Assembly: GCA_043747875.1 (NCBI GenBank)
Contig: JAYTOI010000203.1
Location: forward strand, 32,222 to 96,221
Source: CADEED01 sp043747875
Lineage (GTDB): Bacteria > Pseudomonadota > Gammaproteobacteria > Steroidobacterales > Steroidobacteraceae
Direction of reading: 5' to 3'
DNA length: 64,000 bases
Positions within the stretch are counted from its first letter, which is position 1; the number at the start of each line of letters is the position of its first letter. The notes under the pieces are model-generated. The model was not told the DNA's origin. It did no database searches and saw nothing but the letters and a program-made list of their open reading frames with translations. A program made the position numbers and the translations under genes. Shown here piece by piece: positions 42,023 to 50,482 of the stretch.

Positions 42023-44047
42023 TCAGTTGATCGTCACAGTGAGGTTGTAGTCGCCCTCGGTGCCATCATCGTCGTCGCAGCCGTTCGCACATTCGTATAC
42101 GTCGAGCACGTAGTCGCCCGCGGTGAGATTCGGGTACGTGTGGCGGTCGCTGACGGCCGGCGCGCTGCCCGCGAACCCGCCGATGAGCGCTCCTTCCTTG
42201 AAGAGCTGAAAGTCGGGGTCTGGCAACGCATTGGGGTTGGACGTGTTGACGGCGATGGTCGTACTTGCGCGCGCCGATGCGAGCGTGAAGCGGAGGAGAC
42301 GATGATTGCCGAGCTTGTTGTGGTGGCCCGCGTCGTCGACACTTCGCACGGTCGCGGTTCCGGGAACTGTGATGCTGGTGTACACCGGCAGCGCGCCGGC
42401 CGATACCACGGGCGACGGGACGTTTGTCTCAGTACTTCCGAACGCATCGATGGTTGCCGCGACGATGTTCTGTGCGCTGAGCAGTGTATCGATGGCAGTG
42501 GCCTGACCGGTCTGGGCGGCCTTGAGCGCAGTGGCGAACGAGAAGATGCTCGTCACCGCGGGCGTGGTGCGCTGTGAGCCGATCAACACGTTCCACAGCG
42601 GCGCGAAACCCATCGCAACCGTGTCGTTGGTGTCCGCCGCGGTGTCGTAGAAGTCCCAGAGCAACGAGAACACTGACGATTCACTCGCCCAGCTTCCGGC
42701 GTCACCCGGGAGGAGCGGCGAGGTGGGCGGATTGGCCTCGATGTCGAAACGGCTCGACGCGCGTAATCCGGTTTCCGTGAAGCTGTCGCGCGCGATCGGA
42801 TCGTTGAGCACGATCGCCGCGAACGCGTAGCCGAAGCCTTCGCCGAACGCGACGCGCACGTCGAGGCGGTTGCCGAGGCCATGTTGGCCGCCGAAGTTAT
42901 CGGCGCGCGAGAAATTGAACTCGATGTAGTGGCCGAACTCGTGCGCGATCACGTGCTGGTCGAATTCGTCCGTGTCGCGCGCGAGGTTCGAGAGCAGGGC
43001 GATGTGCTGAGGGATCCCGGTGCTGAAGAATGTGCCGATGGTCTGCGAGCCCCAGTCGACGATGAGGGCCGGAAACTCGGTGGTCGGCGCCACGCCGAGG
43101 ATGCGCTGCTGACCCTGGTAGATAGTGTCGAGGATGGCGAACGGCCCCGAAGTCGCCGTGCGCGCTCCGGTCGTCGAACCATTGGCGTTGTGGCCGCTCG
43201 GGATCGCAATGTTCTTCGTGACGCCCGCCACCCCGGAATTGAACATCACGTTGTCGGTGAACTGGATCGGGGCGGTGCCGGGCACGCCGTCCTGGACACG
43301 CACGTCCCAGCGCGGCAGTGCCTGGGTGTTGTCACGCTGCATGCGCGCAAACACGATGGTGCGCAAATTCGTGCTCGGCGGCGCGGAGAACGAGAAGTGG
43401 CCTTGCGAGTCCGTCACCGCGGTGCCGAGCGGCAGCTGGTTCATCTCGTTGATCACCTGCACGGTGACACCACGCGCCGGTCGCTGCACCGCGCTGTCGT
43501 AGACGAGACCGACGGAGTTGCCGCTCGTGGGCGCGAACGGCACGCGCGCGAAGGTCACGTCGCCCTGCACGACGACGGTGCTGGCCGGCGGCGGATTCAC
43601 GACCACGTCGACCGTCGAGGCGCTGCTCGTATTGCCGCTGTTGTCGGCGACGGTGAGCGAGAAAGTGAACGTGGTCGCTACGCTCACGGTCGGCGCGGCG
43701 AAGGTCTGGACCGCGGCGGACGAACCGACGGTCAACGCGACCGTGGGAGCGCCCGCAGTCTGGGTCCACGTATACGTATTGATGGTGCCGTCAGGGTCGC
43801 TGCTGGCCGAGCCGTCGAGCGCCACGAGGACATTGGGGACGACCGTCTGCGGGATGCCCGCACGGGCGGTGGGCATCGTGACGCTGACGCCGCCCGATGA
43901 GGACGACGAAGAACTGCTGCCGCCCGACGAACTACCGCCGCCCGAGGACGAGCCGGGGATCGGTGCGCTACCGCCGCCACCGCCACCGCAGGCGGCGAGC
44001 AGCAGCGCCATCATGCCGGTGCAGGCGAAGCCAAGCATTTTTCGCAT
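42023..44047 (-). CDS. Putative zinc-peptidase lipoprotein with Ser/Gly linker
   Basis: 674 residues. Lipobox L-A-A-C near residue 20, then a Gly/Ser tract (about 21-52). Residues 55-150 form a PKD/Ig-like domain (L-V-A-L-D-G-S-A-S-S-D-P-D-G-x-I); 155-240 resemble a second beta domain. A zincin motif H-E-F-G-H-Y-I-E lies near residues 368-375, followed about 30 residues later by G-E-G-F-G-Y, the position of a third ligand in such folds. The C-terminal ~100 residues form a beta sandwich with an acidic C-D-D-D-D-G segment. Outer-membrane or surface-anchored protease activity is inferred; substrate unknown. Confidence 0.82.
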   Translation of the reverse strand: MRKMLGFACTGMMALLLAACGGGGGGSAPIPGSSSGGGSSSGGSSSSSSSSGGVSVTMPTARAGIPQTVVPNVLVALDGSASSDPDGTINTYTWTQTAGAPTVALTVGSSAAVQTFAAPTVSVATTFTFSLTVADNSGNTSSASTVDVVVNPPPASTVVVQGDVTFARVPFAPTSGNSVGLVYDSAVQRPARGVTVQVINEMNQLPLGTAVTDSQGHFSFSAPPSTNLRTIVFARMQRDNTQALPRWDVRVQDGVPGTAPIQFTDNVMFNSGVAGVTKNIAIPSGHNANGSTTGARTATSGPFAILDTIYQGQQRILGVAPTTEFPALIVDWGSQTIGTFFSTGIPQHIALLSNLARDTDEFDQHVIAHEFGHYIEFNFSRADNFGGQHGLGNRLDVRVAFGEGFGYAFAAIVLNDPIARDSFTETGLRASSRFDIEANPPTSPLLPGDAGSWASESSVFSLLWDFYDTAADTNDTVAMGFAPLWNVLIGSQRTTPAVTSIFSFATALKAAQTGQATAIDTLLSAQNIVAATIDAFGSTETNVPSPVVSAGALPVYTSITVPGTATVRSVDDAGHHNKLGNHRLLRFTLASARASTTIAVNTSNPNALPDPDFQLFKEGALIGGFAGSAPAVSDRHTYPNLTAGDYVLDVYECANGCDDDDGTEGDYNLTVTIN

Positions 44048-44244
44048 ACCGCCTTATACCCGGCCGCACGATCCGAAGGGAGTCGGAACCTGTCGCCTGA
44101 GGGGGTCATCCGGGCTTGTTCGCGCGAATTGTGTCGGCGTTCACGTCGTGCACTTGGGGGTATTGCTGGAAACCCGCGAAAAGCACACGGCACGCGGCGC
44201 GATTCGGCAACATGCGCGCGGCCAGGAGGCGAACGGATTCAAAG

Positions 44245-44712
44245 ATGAAAGTGCTGTTTGTCTGTCTCGGCAATATCTGCCGCTCGCCGACTGCCGAGGG
44301 CGTGCTGCGCGCGATTGGGGCACGCGAGCACCCGCGTCTCGCGCTCGAGGTCGATTCCGCCGGCACGGCCGACTATCACGACGGCGAGCCGCCCGACCGC
44401 CGCAGCATCGCGGCCGCGCGGCGGCGTGGATATGACCTCGCGCCGCTGCGCGCGCGGCAGGTGCGCGACGAGGATTTCCAGACCTTCGACTACGTGCTCG
44501 CGATGGATCGGGCGAATCTGGCCGAGCTCACACGGCGGCGCGAATCGGGGGCACGCGCGCGGCTCGGTCTGTTCCTGGAGTTCGCCACGGACTGCGACGT
44601 CGAAGAAGTGCCGGATCCCTACTACGGCGGCATCGAGGATTTCGAGCGCGTGCTCGACTTGTGCGAGCGCGCCGCACGCGGGCTGCTGGCGCGACTCGAT
44701 ACCGGCGCCTGA
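44245..44712 (+). CDS. Low-molecular-weight protein tyrosine phosphatase
   Basis: 155 residues from the ATG reading M-K-V-L-F-V-C-L-G-N-I-C-R-S-P; upstream frame is open without support. The C-x5-R phosphate loop is V-C-L-G-N-I-C-R-S-P (about 6-15) and the catalytic Asp is in V-P-D-P-Y-Y-G-G (about 122-129). Dephosphorylates protein tyrosine, often linked to polysaccharide control. In Pseudomonas it follows kdsB directly and precedes murB and rne; here kdsB is 6 kb away and murB is missing. Confidence 0.95.
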   Translation: MKVLFVCLGNICRSPTAEGVLRAIGAREHPRLALEVDSAGTADYHDGEPPDRRSIAAARRRGYDLAPLRARQVRDEDFQTFDYVLAMDRANLAELTRRRESGARARLGLFLEFATDCDVEEVPDPYYGGIEDFERVLDLCERAARGLLARLDTGA

Positions 44713-44719
44713 CACGGCC

Positions 44720-44756
44720 AAAAATGAAGAGGCCCGCCGACTTGCATCGGCGGGCC
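44720..44756 (-). terminator. Rho-independent terminator of rne
   Basis: A 10-base-pair stem (GGCCCGCCGA at 44731-44740 with TCGGCGGGCC at 44747-44756, six-base loop) is followed on the minus strand by TCTTCATTTTT. It lies about 40 bases past the rne stop. In the other direction no T-run follows. Confidence 0.85.
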
Positions 44757-44793
44757 GCTCGGCCGACTATCTAAACGAACTACTAGAAACTAA

Positions 44794-47472
44794 CTACTCG
44801 TCGCGGCGCGGGCCCGAGCCGTCATCCGGGCTCGACGACCACACCACGAAGGGCTTGGCAGCCGGCGGGGGCGGCAGATCGAGCGGCGCCTGCGCACCCT
44901 CGCTGCGCTCACGCGGCAGTTCCTGGCTCCTGCTCTCCGTGCGCGGGGCATCGGATTCGGCCGTGTGCACGTGCGCCGGTTCCTGGTTACGGCTCTCCTG
45001 CCGCGGAGCGGCGTCGCCGTTGCTCTGCTGGGCGTGGAATTCACGCTCCTCGTCCGAGGCCTCGCGCGCGCTGGAGAAGCCCGGCTCGGAGCTCTCGCCG
45101 CCGAACTGGGTCTGCTGGCCACCGCCGTCGCGATTGCGTCCGCCACGTCGGCCACGACGGCGTCCGCGACGCGGGCGGTCGCCTCCTGGCGCCGGACCTG
45201 CGCCTGTATCGTTACCCGGCTCCGGAGCTTCACCGGCAGTTTGGTCAGGGGTTTGGCCGGCGGGTTGCGCTGGTGCGGCAGCGGCGGCGATGGCATTGGC
45301 TGCGGCCTGCTGCTCGCGCTGCTGACGTTGCCGCTCGCGCTGCGCCTGCCGTTCCGCCTCGCGTTGCGCGTCGCGCTGCGGATCTCGCTGCACGTCGCGC
45401 TGCACGTCGCGTTGAGGATCGCGTGCCTGCTGCGGTTCACGCGGCGCCGGTGGAGCGGCATCCCGATCCCGGCCGTGTTCACGATGACGATCGCGGCCGC
45501 CGCCTTCACGGTGGCCGTCACGATCGCGATTACCACTGCCCTCTTTGTCACGACTACGGTGGCGATCGCGGTCACCACGGTCCCGACCATGGGCGTTGCG
45601 ATCCCGGCCACGATCACGCTCACCATCGCGATGGCGGTGCGGACGGTTGCCATCCCGTTCACGATGGCGATCGCGGTGACCATCCCGCTGACCGGGGCGT
45701 TCCGCGTCACTGCGCGCCGACGGCTTTTCGGCTGCCTGTGCACCCGACGCATCGCCGGTGAATAGATAGACTAGGCGCTGCCAGAAACCGAGATTCTTGG
45801 GCGGTGCCACAGCTTGCGCGGCAGCCACGGGCACCGGAGTGGGTACGTGCACGACGACGGGCGCGACCGTGGCGGGCGCGGTCGGTATGACGGCGGCCGG
45901 TTCGAGCTGCGGCTTTTCCGCCTTCGTCCCGGTGGGATCGGCCACCTGCGGGCGCTCGGGCATCTTGTAGCTCAGCGTCTTGTTCTCGGGCAGATCGATT
46001 TCGTCGGTGCGCACGCGCTTGATGGAGTACTCGGGCGTCTGGATGTGCGGGTTTGGCACGATCATGAGATCGACACCACCCTTGTCCTCGAGCGTGCGCA
46101 GCCATTCGCGCTTCTCGTTGATGAGGTAGGTGGCCACTTCGACCGGAACCTGCGCGATGACCGACGCGGTCTTGTCCTTGCGGGCTTCTTCGCCGATGAG
46201 ACGCAGGATGGCCAGCGCCATCGACTCCACGGAGCGGATGCTGCCGATGCCGGTGCAGCGCGGGCAGACCAGGTGGCTGGACTCGCCGAGCGAGGGCCGC
46301 AGGCGCTGGCGCGACATCTCGAGCAGACCGAAGCGCGACAGGCGTCCGATCTGGATGCGTGCGCGATCCATCTTCACGGAGTCGCGCAGGCGGTCTTCGA
46401 CGTCACGCTGATTTTTCGTCGACTCCATGTCAATGAAGTCGATGACGATGAGGCCGCCGATGTCACGGATGCGCAGCTGCCGAGCGATTTCCTCAGCCGC
46501 TTCGAGATTGGTGTTCGTCGCGGTGGTTTCGATGTCCGAGCCGCGCGTGGCGCGCGCGGAGTTGATGTCGATGGACACCAGCGCTTCGGTGTAGTCGATG
46601 ACGATGGACCCGCCCGACGGCAGCTCTACCTTGTGCGCGTACGCCGACTCGATCTGGTTTTCGATCTGGAAGCGCGTGAACAAGGGAACGTCGTCCGTGT
46701 ACCGCTTGAGCCGCTTCTGCGTCTCGGCCGGCATGAAACGCGTCATGTACTCTTCCGCCGTCCCGAAGGTCGCGTCGTCGTCGACGAGCACCTCTCCGAT
46801 GTCGTCGCCGAAGTAGTCGCGCAGGCTGCGGGTCACCGCGTCGCTCTCGCGATATACGAGATAGGGCGCGGGCCGGTCCTTCGTCGCGGCGTCGATCTGG
46901 TCCCACTGGCTGCGCAGATTGTCCAGATCCCATTGCAGTTCGGGGGCGGCGCGGCCCACGCCGGCGGTGCGCACGATGGCGCCCATGCCATCGGGGATGG
47001 CGAGTTCGTCCATGACCTGGCGCATCTGGTCGCGGTCTTCGCCTTCGATGCGGCGCGACACGCCGCCCGCGCGCGGGTTGTTCGGCATCAGAACGAGGAA
47101 GCGGCCGGCGAGGGAGATAAACGTGGTGAGGGCAGCGCCTTTGTTACCGCGCTCTTCCTTCTCGACCTGCACGATGACTTCCTGACCTTCCGAGAGCAGA
47201 TCACGCATGTTGGTGCGCCCGCCATCGGAATTCTTGCGGAAGTAATCCTTGGAGATTTCCTTCAGCGGCAGGAAGCCGTGACGCTCCGCGCCGTAGTCGA
47301 CGAAGCACGCCTCGAGCGAGGGCTCGATGCGCGAGATTCGTCCTTTGTAGATGTTGGCTTTCTTCTGTTCCTTGGAAGGAATTTCGATGGAAAGGTCGTA
47401 CAGCTTCTGGCCGTCAACCAGCGCTACGCGCAACTCCTCTTGCTGAGTTGCATTGATGAGCATTCTCTTCAT
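44794..47472 (-). CDS. rne: Ribonuclease E
   Basis: 892 residues. The catalytic half has the S1 domain (Y-K-G-R-I-S-R-I-E-P-S-L-E-A-C-F-V-D-Y-G), DNase-I-like domain with the metal-binding Asp residues (S-I-D-I-N-S-A-R; I-D-F-I-D-M) and the zinc-link cysteines C-P-R-C-T-G-I-G. After about 510 the scaffold half is disordered: a probable membrane-binding helix N-L-G-F-W-Q-R-L-V-Y-L-F (about 573-584), an Arg/Asp/His-rich tract (about 605-690), tandem Q-R-D-V/P/A repeats, a G-R-R-R-G-R-R-G-G basic patch, and a conserved-looking C-terminus. Starts mRNA decay and matures rRNA/tRNA. A long leader upstream fits 5'-UTR autoregulation. Confidence 0.97.
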   Translation of the reverse strand: MKRMLINATQQEELRVALVDGQKLYDLSIEIPSKEQKKANIYKGRISRIEPSLEACFVDYGAERHGFLPLKEISKDYFRKNSDGGRTNMRDLLSEGQEVIVQVEKEERGNKGAALTTFISLAGRFLVLMPNNPRAGGVSRRIEGEDRDQMRQVMDELAIPDGMGAIVRTAGVGRAAPELQWDLDNLRSQWDQIDAATKDRPAPYLVYRESDAVTRSLRDYFGDDIGEVLVDDDATFGTAEEYMTRFMPAETQKRLKRYTDDVPLFTRFQIENQIESAYAHKVELPSGGSIVIDYTEALVSIDINSARATRGSDIETTATNTNLEAAEEIARQLRIRDIGGLIVIDFIDMESTKNQRDVEDRLRDSVKMDRARIQIGRLSRFGLLEMSRQRLRPSLGESSHLVCPRCTGIGSIRSVESMALAILRLIGEEARKDKTASVIAQVPVEVATYLINEKREWLRTLEDKGGVDLMIVPNPHIQTPEYSIKRVRTDEIDLPENKTLSYKMPERPQVADPTGTKAEKPQLEPAAVIPTAPATVAPVVVHVPTPVPVAAAQAVAPPKNLGFWQRLVYLFTGDASGAQAAEKPSARSDAERPGQRDGHRDRHRERDGNRPHRHRDGERDRGRDRNAHGRDRGDRDRHRSRDKEGSGNRDRDGHREGGGRDRHREHGRDRDAAPPAPREPQQARDPQRDVQRDVQRDPQRDAQREAERQAQRERQRQQREQQAAANAIAAAAAPAQPAGQTPDQTAGEAPEPGNDTGAGPAPGGDRPRRGRRRGRRGGRNRDGGGQQTQFGGESSEPGFSSAREASDEEREFHAQQSNGDAAPRQESRNQEPAHVHTAESDAPRTESRSQELPRERSEGAQAPLDLPPPPAAKPFVVWSSSPDDGSGPRRDE

Positions 47473-47885
47473 TTGAATTGGACCCTAATGACTGGGCCAA
47501 CCCGGTTCGAACGCGGATATCCGTTATGGACGCAAACGCCTGCGGCCGCGCGACGCGGACGGACTTTGCGTGAAGCCAAAGATTGTTGTGGGGCGCGTGA
47601 GTAATCACGTTATTCGTATCCGCCCCCGCATGGGACGGAGCGCCAAAACCCTTTGGGCTCCTTCACCGACGCCGCGCACGGTGCGTCTTTTGGACGGGCA
47701 ACGGCTGCGCGTGAATCGAGAGGGCCTTCGAACGATGGCCTCGTCACCGAGGACCAACTAACATGCGGCGCGCGTTCGAATCGTCGTCTTGTATGTATAA
47801 GACGCTTGCAAACGGCTTTGCCGCGGCATTGCGTCGTCACTCACAGACTGGGGACGACGACGGCGCATCATAGCCCGAGACCTTA
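47473..47885. promoter_or_regulatory. 413-base divergent spacer: rne leader and rluC promoter region
   Basis: The only gene-free stretch over 300 bases. It should hold both promoters and the rne 5' leader, which in E. coli binds RNase E for autoregulation. On the minus strand TATACAT (47806-47800) is a possible -10 with a poor -35; on the plus strand TATAAG near 47803 overlaps it. Short inverted repeats occur (for example around the TCGTCGTC...GACGACGA stretch), but no sigma-70 pair is convincing, and no tRNA or riboswitch was recognised. Confidence 0.5.
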
Positions 47886-48959
47886 GTGAAAACAAGACGT
47901 TACGAATCCACTCGCGGGCGTGCTCGGCGCGCTCCATCCAGGCCAAGCGCCGCAGCGCCCCAGCGGCGGCCGGAACCGCTTCCCGAGGTACGCGCTGAAG
48001 TTCGGCCCGAGCCCCCTCCGCAGGTGCGACAAGTCGCAGTCGGTGAGCGTGGAGACGGGCAGCGGCTCGACAATTTTCTCGCAAAGATCCTCAACGACGT
48101 TCCGCGCAGTCACCTGTTTCGCGTGATCCGCAAAGGCGAAGTGCGCGTGAACGGCAAGCGCGCCAAGCCCGAAACCCGCCTGCAGGCAAGCGATGTCGTC
48201 CGTATACCGCCGGTGCGCGTGGGCGAAGCCGCGCCGCCTCGGCGCGCTCCGCCTTCCATGGTGCAGGATCTGACGCAGTCGATCGTGCATGAAGATCCGC
48301 GCCTGCTCGTCATCGACAAGCCCGCGGGCATCGCCGTGCACGGCGGCAGCGGCGTGAGCTTCGGCGTCATCGAGGCGCTGCGGGCGGCGCGTCCCGACGA
48401 GACCCTCGAGCTCGTGCATCGCATCGACCGCGACACCAGCGGGTTGCTGCTCATCGCGCGCAAGCCGGCCGCGTTGCGCGCGCTGCACGCGCTCATGCGC
48501 GAAGGGCGCGTCGAGAAGCGCTACCTCGCGCTGGTGAAAGGCAAGTGGGAGCTCGGACACAAACGCATCGACGTGCCGCTGCGCACGGACATCCGCGTGG
48601 GCGGCGAGCGCACGGTGAAGGCGCACGAGTCCGGCAAGGCGGCCGTGAGCGTGTTCAAGCCCGTGCAGTTTTTCGGTAAACGCGTGACGCTCGTGGAAGT
48701 GGCGCTCGAGACCGGGCGTACGCACCAGATCCGCGTGCACGCAGCGCACGCCGGCTATCCGCTGGCCGGGGACGAGAAATACGGCGACGAAGAGTTCAAC
48801 GAGAAGATGAAGCTCGCGGGTCTCGGGCGCATGTTTCTGCACGCCCACCAGGTGAGCTTCGCGTGGCCCGACACGGGCGTGGAGTTCTCGGCAAGCGCGC
48901 CGCTGCCGGCAGACCTGGCGTCGGTGGTCGACTATCTTCAGGCGTCCCATCATGCGTGA
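47886..48959 (+). CDS. rluC: 23S rRNA pseudouridine synthase RluC
   Basis: 357 residues from GTG (K-T-R-R-Y-E). The first 50 residues are Arg/Pro-rich and probably not conserved; an S4 domain (G-Q-R-L-D-N-F-L-A-K-I-L, about 57-115) follows. The catalytic domain has H-R-I-D-R-D-T-S-G-L-L-L with the nucleophilic Asp (about 179-190), R-x-V-E-K-R-Y-L-A-L-V, and L-E-T-G-R-T-H-Q-I-R-V-H. Makes pseudouridines 955, 2504 and 2580. Divergent from rne, the standard arrangement in the class. Confidence 0.95.
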   Translation: MKTRRYESTRGRARRAPSRPSAAAPQRRPEPLPEVRAEVRPEPPPQVRQVAVGERGDGQRLDNFLAKILNDVPRSHLFRVIRKGEVRVNGKRAKPETRLQASDVVRIPPVRVGEAAPPRRAPPSMVQDLTQSIVHEDPRLLVIDKPAGIAVHGGSGVSFGVIEALRAARPDETLELVHRIDRDTSGLLLIARKPAALRALHALMREGRVEKRYLALVKGKWELGHKRIDVPLRTDIRVGGERTVKAHESGKAAVSVFKPVQFFGKRVTLVEVALETGRTHQIRVHAAHAGYPLAGDEKYGDEEFNEKMKLAGLGRMFLHAHQVSFAWPDTGVEFSASAPLPADLASVVDYLQASHHA

Positions 48960-48987
48960 CGCCGCCGAAGTGGCGGTACGGGAGTTG

Positions 48988-49593
48988 TTAGGGCGCCTTG
49001 TATCCGGCGGTGCGCAGCGCGCCCGACAGCCAGATGAGAGGCAATCCGACGATCGCCGTGGGATCCTCGCTGTCGATGCGTTCGAACAGCGTGATGCCGA
49101 GCGCCTCGGCCTTGAAGCCACCGGCGCAGTCGAACGGCTTCTCGCGCTCGATGTAGCGATCGATTTCCGCGTCCGACAGGGGCCGCAGTTTCACCGCCGT
49201 CGTGTCGACGTGCGATACGCGCAGACCGGTCTCGACGCAGCGCACCGTGCAGGCCGTATAGAACTCGGCGGTCGATGCCGACAGCAACTTGAGTTGCTCG
49301 CGGCAGTTCACCGCGTTGCCCGGCTTGTCCAGCATGGTGGTGTTGACGGCCGGAACCTGATCGCCACCGATCACCACCGCCGCTGGAAATTGCACGGCCA
49401 GCACTTCGGCCTTCGCGTCGGCCAGGCGCAGCGCGCGTGCACGGGGGGATTCGCCCACCCGCGCGCTTTCGTCGACGGCGGGGTTGCGCGCGCTGTATTC
49501 GATTCCAAGCCTGTTGAGCAGCTGGGCGCGGTAGCGCGAAGTAGAGGCGAGGATGAGAGCGCGTGTGACAGGCTGCGGTTTTTCGGTGGACAT
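48988..49593 (-). CDS. Maf/YceF-type nucleotide pyrophosphatase
   Basis: 201 residues from the ATG at 49593 (M-S-T-E-K-P); an upstream in-frame TTG is less likely. Motifs: L-I-L-A-S-T-S-R-Y-R-A-Q-L-L with the S-x-S-x-x-R substrate loop, V-D-E-S-A, and V-I-G-G-D-Q-V, where the Q is typical of the YceF (7-methyl-GTP) subgroup, then D-C-A-G-G-F-K. Removes modified nucleotides from the pool. Divergent from yceD across an 82-base gap holding the yceD promoter. Confidence 0.92.
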   Translation of the reverse strand: MSTEKPQPVTRALILASTSRYRAQLLNRLGIEYSARNPAVDESARVGESPRARALRLADAKAEVLAVQFPAAVVIGGDQVPAVNTTMLDKPGNAVNCREQLKLLSASTAEFYTACTVRCVETGLRVSHVDTTAVKLRPLSDAEIDRYIEREKPFDCAGGFKAEALGITLFERIDSEDPTAIVGLPLIWLSGALRTAGYKAP

Positions 49594-49637
49594 AGGAATC
49601 AATTGCGTAAAAACAAAGGCTTAGAGTTAATTTTATT

Positions 49638-49666
49638 TTGACTTGGGGGGAGGCCGCACCTATCAT
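49638..49666 (+). promoter_or_regulatory. Promoter of yceD-rpmF-plsX-fabH, giving a near-leaderless mRNA
   Basis: TTGACT (49638-49643) and TATCAT (49661-49666) are separated by exactly 17 bases, each one mismatch from the sigma-70 consensus. The yceD ATG at 49676 begins nine bases past the -10, so the mRNA should start about two or three bases before it. No ribosome site lies between. Confidence 0.8.
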
Positions 49667-49675
49667 ACGCGCCCC

Positions 49676-50206
49676 ATGTCACTGGGCTGGTCCCGACGCG
49701 CTCCCGTAGATACTTTGGTAGGCACCGAAACGGCGATCGATTTTTCGATCCCGCTCGCGGAACTGCCCAGGGTGTCGCACGAGTTGGCCGCGACGGATGG
49801 TGAAGCGTCCGGGAAGGTGCGCTTCTCCCGCCACATGGGACATGCGGTTGCCGATCTCGATGTGAGCGCGCAGCCGGAAGTAGTTTGCCAACGCTGCATG
49901 CTGCCGATGCGTTGGCCGATGCACGTGAAGTCGCGCATCGCGCTGGTCAGCGACTACGACGCCGCGGACCGCGTGCCCGATAGTCTGGAGGTTTTTCTGG
50001 TCGAGGCCGACAGCGTGAGCGTGCGCGACCTAGTGGATGAAGAGATCATGCTGGCGCTGCCGCAGGTGCCGCGCCACGCCGAAGATAGCAAGTGTGCCGA
50101 GCAGCCGATGCGGTTGCCCGGCCAGGCGGACGAGCCGGAAGGGGCCGCCGAGTCGCAGGTTCAAAAACCGTTTGCACAGTTGGGCGAGCTGTTGAAACGC
50201 AAGTAG
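49676..50206 (+). CDS. yceD: DUF177 protein YceD
   Basis: 176 residues from the ATG at 49676; the frame opens slightly earlier at a TTG inside the promoter. Contains the family core V-C-Q-R-C-M-L-P-M-R-W-P (Cys pair about 70-73), a long acidic segment with D-L-V-D-E-E-I-M-L-A-L-P, and a later Cys, the typical YceD layout. Linked everywhere to rpmF; implicated in 23S rRNA/ribosome biogenesis. First gene of the lipid-ribosome operon here. Confidence 0.92.
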   Translation: MSLGWSRRAPVDTLVGTETAIDFSIPLAELPRVSHELAATDGEASGKVRFSRHMGHAVADLDVSAQPEVVCQRCMLPMRWPMHVKSRIALVSDYDAADRVPDSLEVFLVEADSVSVRDLVDEEIMLALPQVPRHAEDSKCAEQPMRLPGQADEPEGAAESQVQKPFAQLGELLKRK

Positions 50207-50231
50207 TCGTCGCCGAAAGAGGATTGGTTCC

Positions 50232-50426
50232 ATGGCCGTTCAGAAAAGTCGCAAAACGCCGTCGAAGCGCGGTATGCATCGTTCACACGACGCTCTCACG
50301 AAGCCCGCGCTGTCGGTCGACCCGCAATCCGGGGAGACCCACCTGCGTCACCGCATCACTCCGGACGGTTTCTATCGCGGCAAGCGCGTCATCGAAAAGC
50401 CGGCCGAAGTCGAGACCGAAGAATAG
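50232..50426 (+). CDS. rpmF: 50S ribosomal protein bL32
   Basis: 64 residues. A-V-Q-K-S-R-K-T-P-S-K-R-G-M-H-R-S-H-D at the N-terminus is the universal bL32 signature, and H-R-I-T-P-D-G-F-Y-R-G-K-R-V the C-terminal one. No zinc-binding cysteines, as in other Proteobacteria. Twenty-five bases after yceD, in its usual place. Confidence 0.97.
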   Translation: MAVQKSRKTPSKRGMHRSHDALTKPALSVDPQSGETHLRHRITPDGFYRGKRVIEKPAEVETEE

Positions 50427-50482
50427 TTTCCGTCCGCGACTGCCGTCGCGGTCCCACACGGAACTAACAACACCTGCGGCGC

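Noticed and set aside
45330..45480. Apparent tandem DNA repeat in the rne region
   Set aside because: It is the in-frame coding of Q-R-D-type protein repeats, so it is described with RNase E and not as a satellite.
44965..45765. Hydrophobic 266-residue plus-strand frame opposite the RNase E tail
   Set aside because: It looks membrane-like only because Arg/Asp/His codons read as Ala/Val/Thr/Ile on the other strand.
47500..47525. GGTTCGAAC, resembling a tRNA T-loop, upstream of rne
   Set aside because: The flanking bases do not form a T-stem and no acceptor or anticodon arm fits around it.
45814..47604. 596-codon plus-strand frame opposite rne
   Set aside because: Antisense to the conserved catalytic half of RNase E; no ribosome site and no domain.
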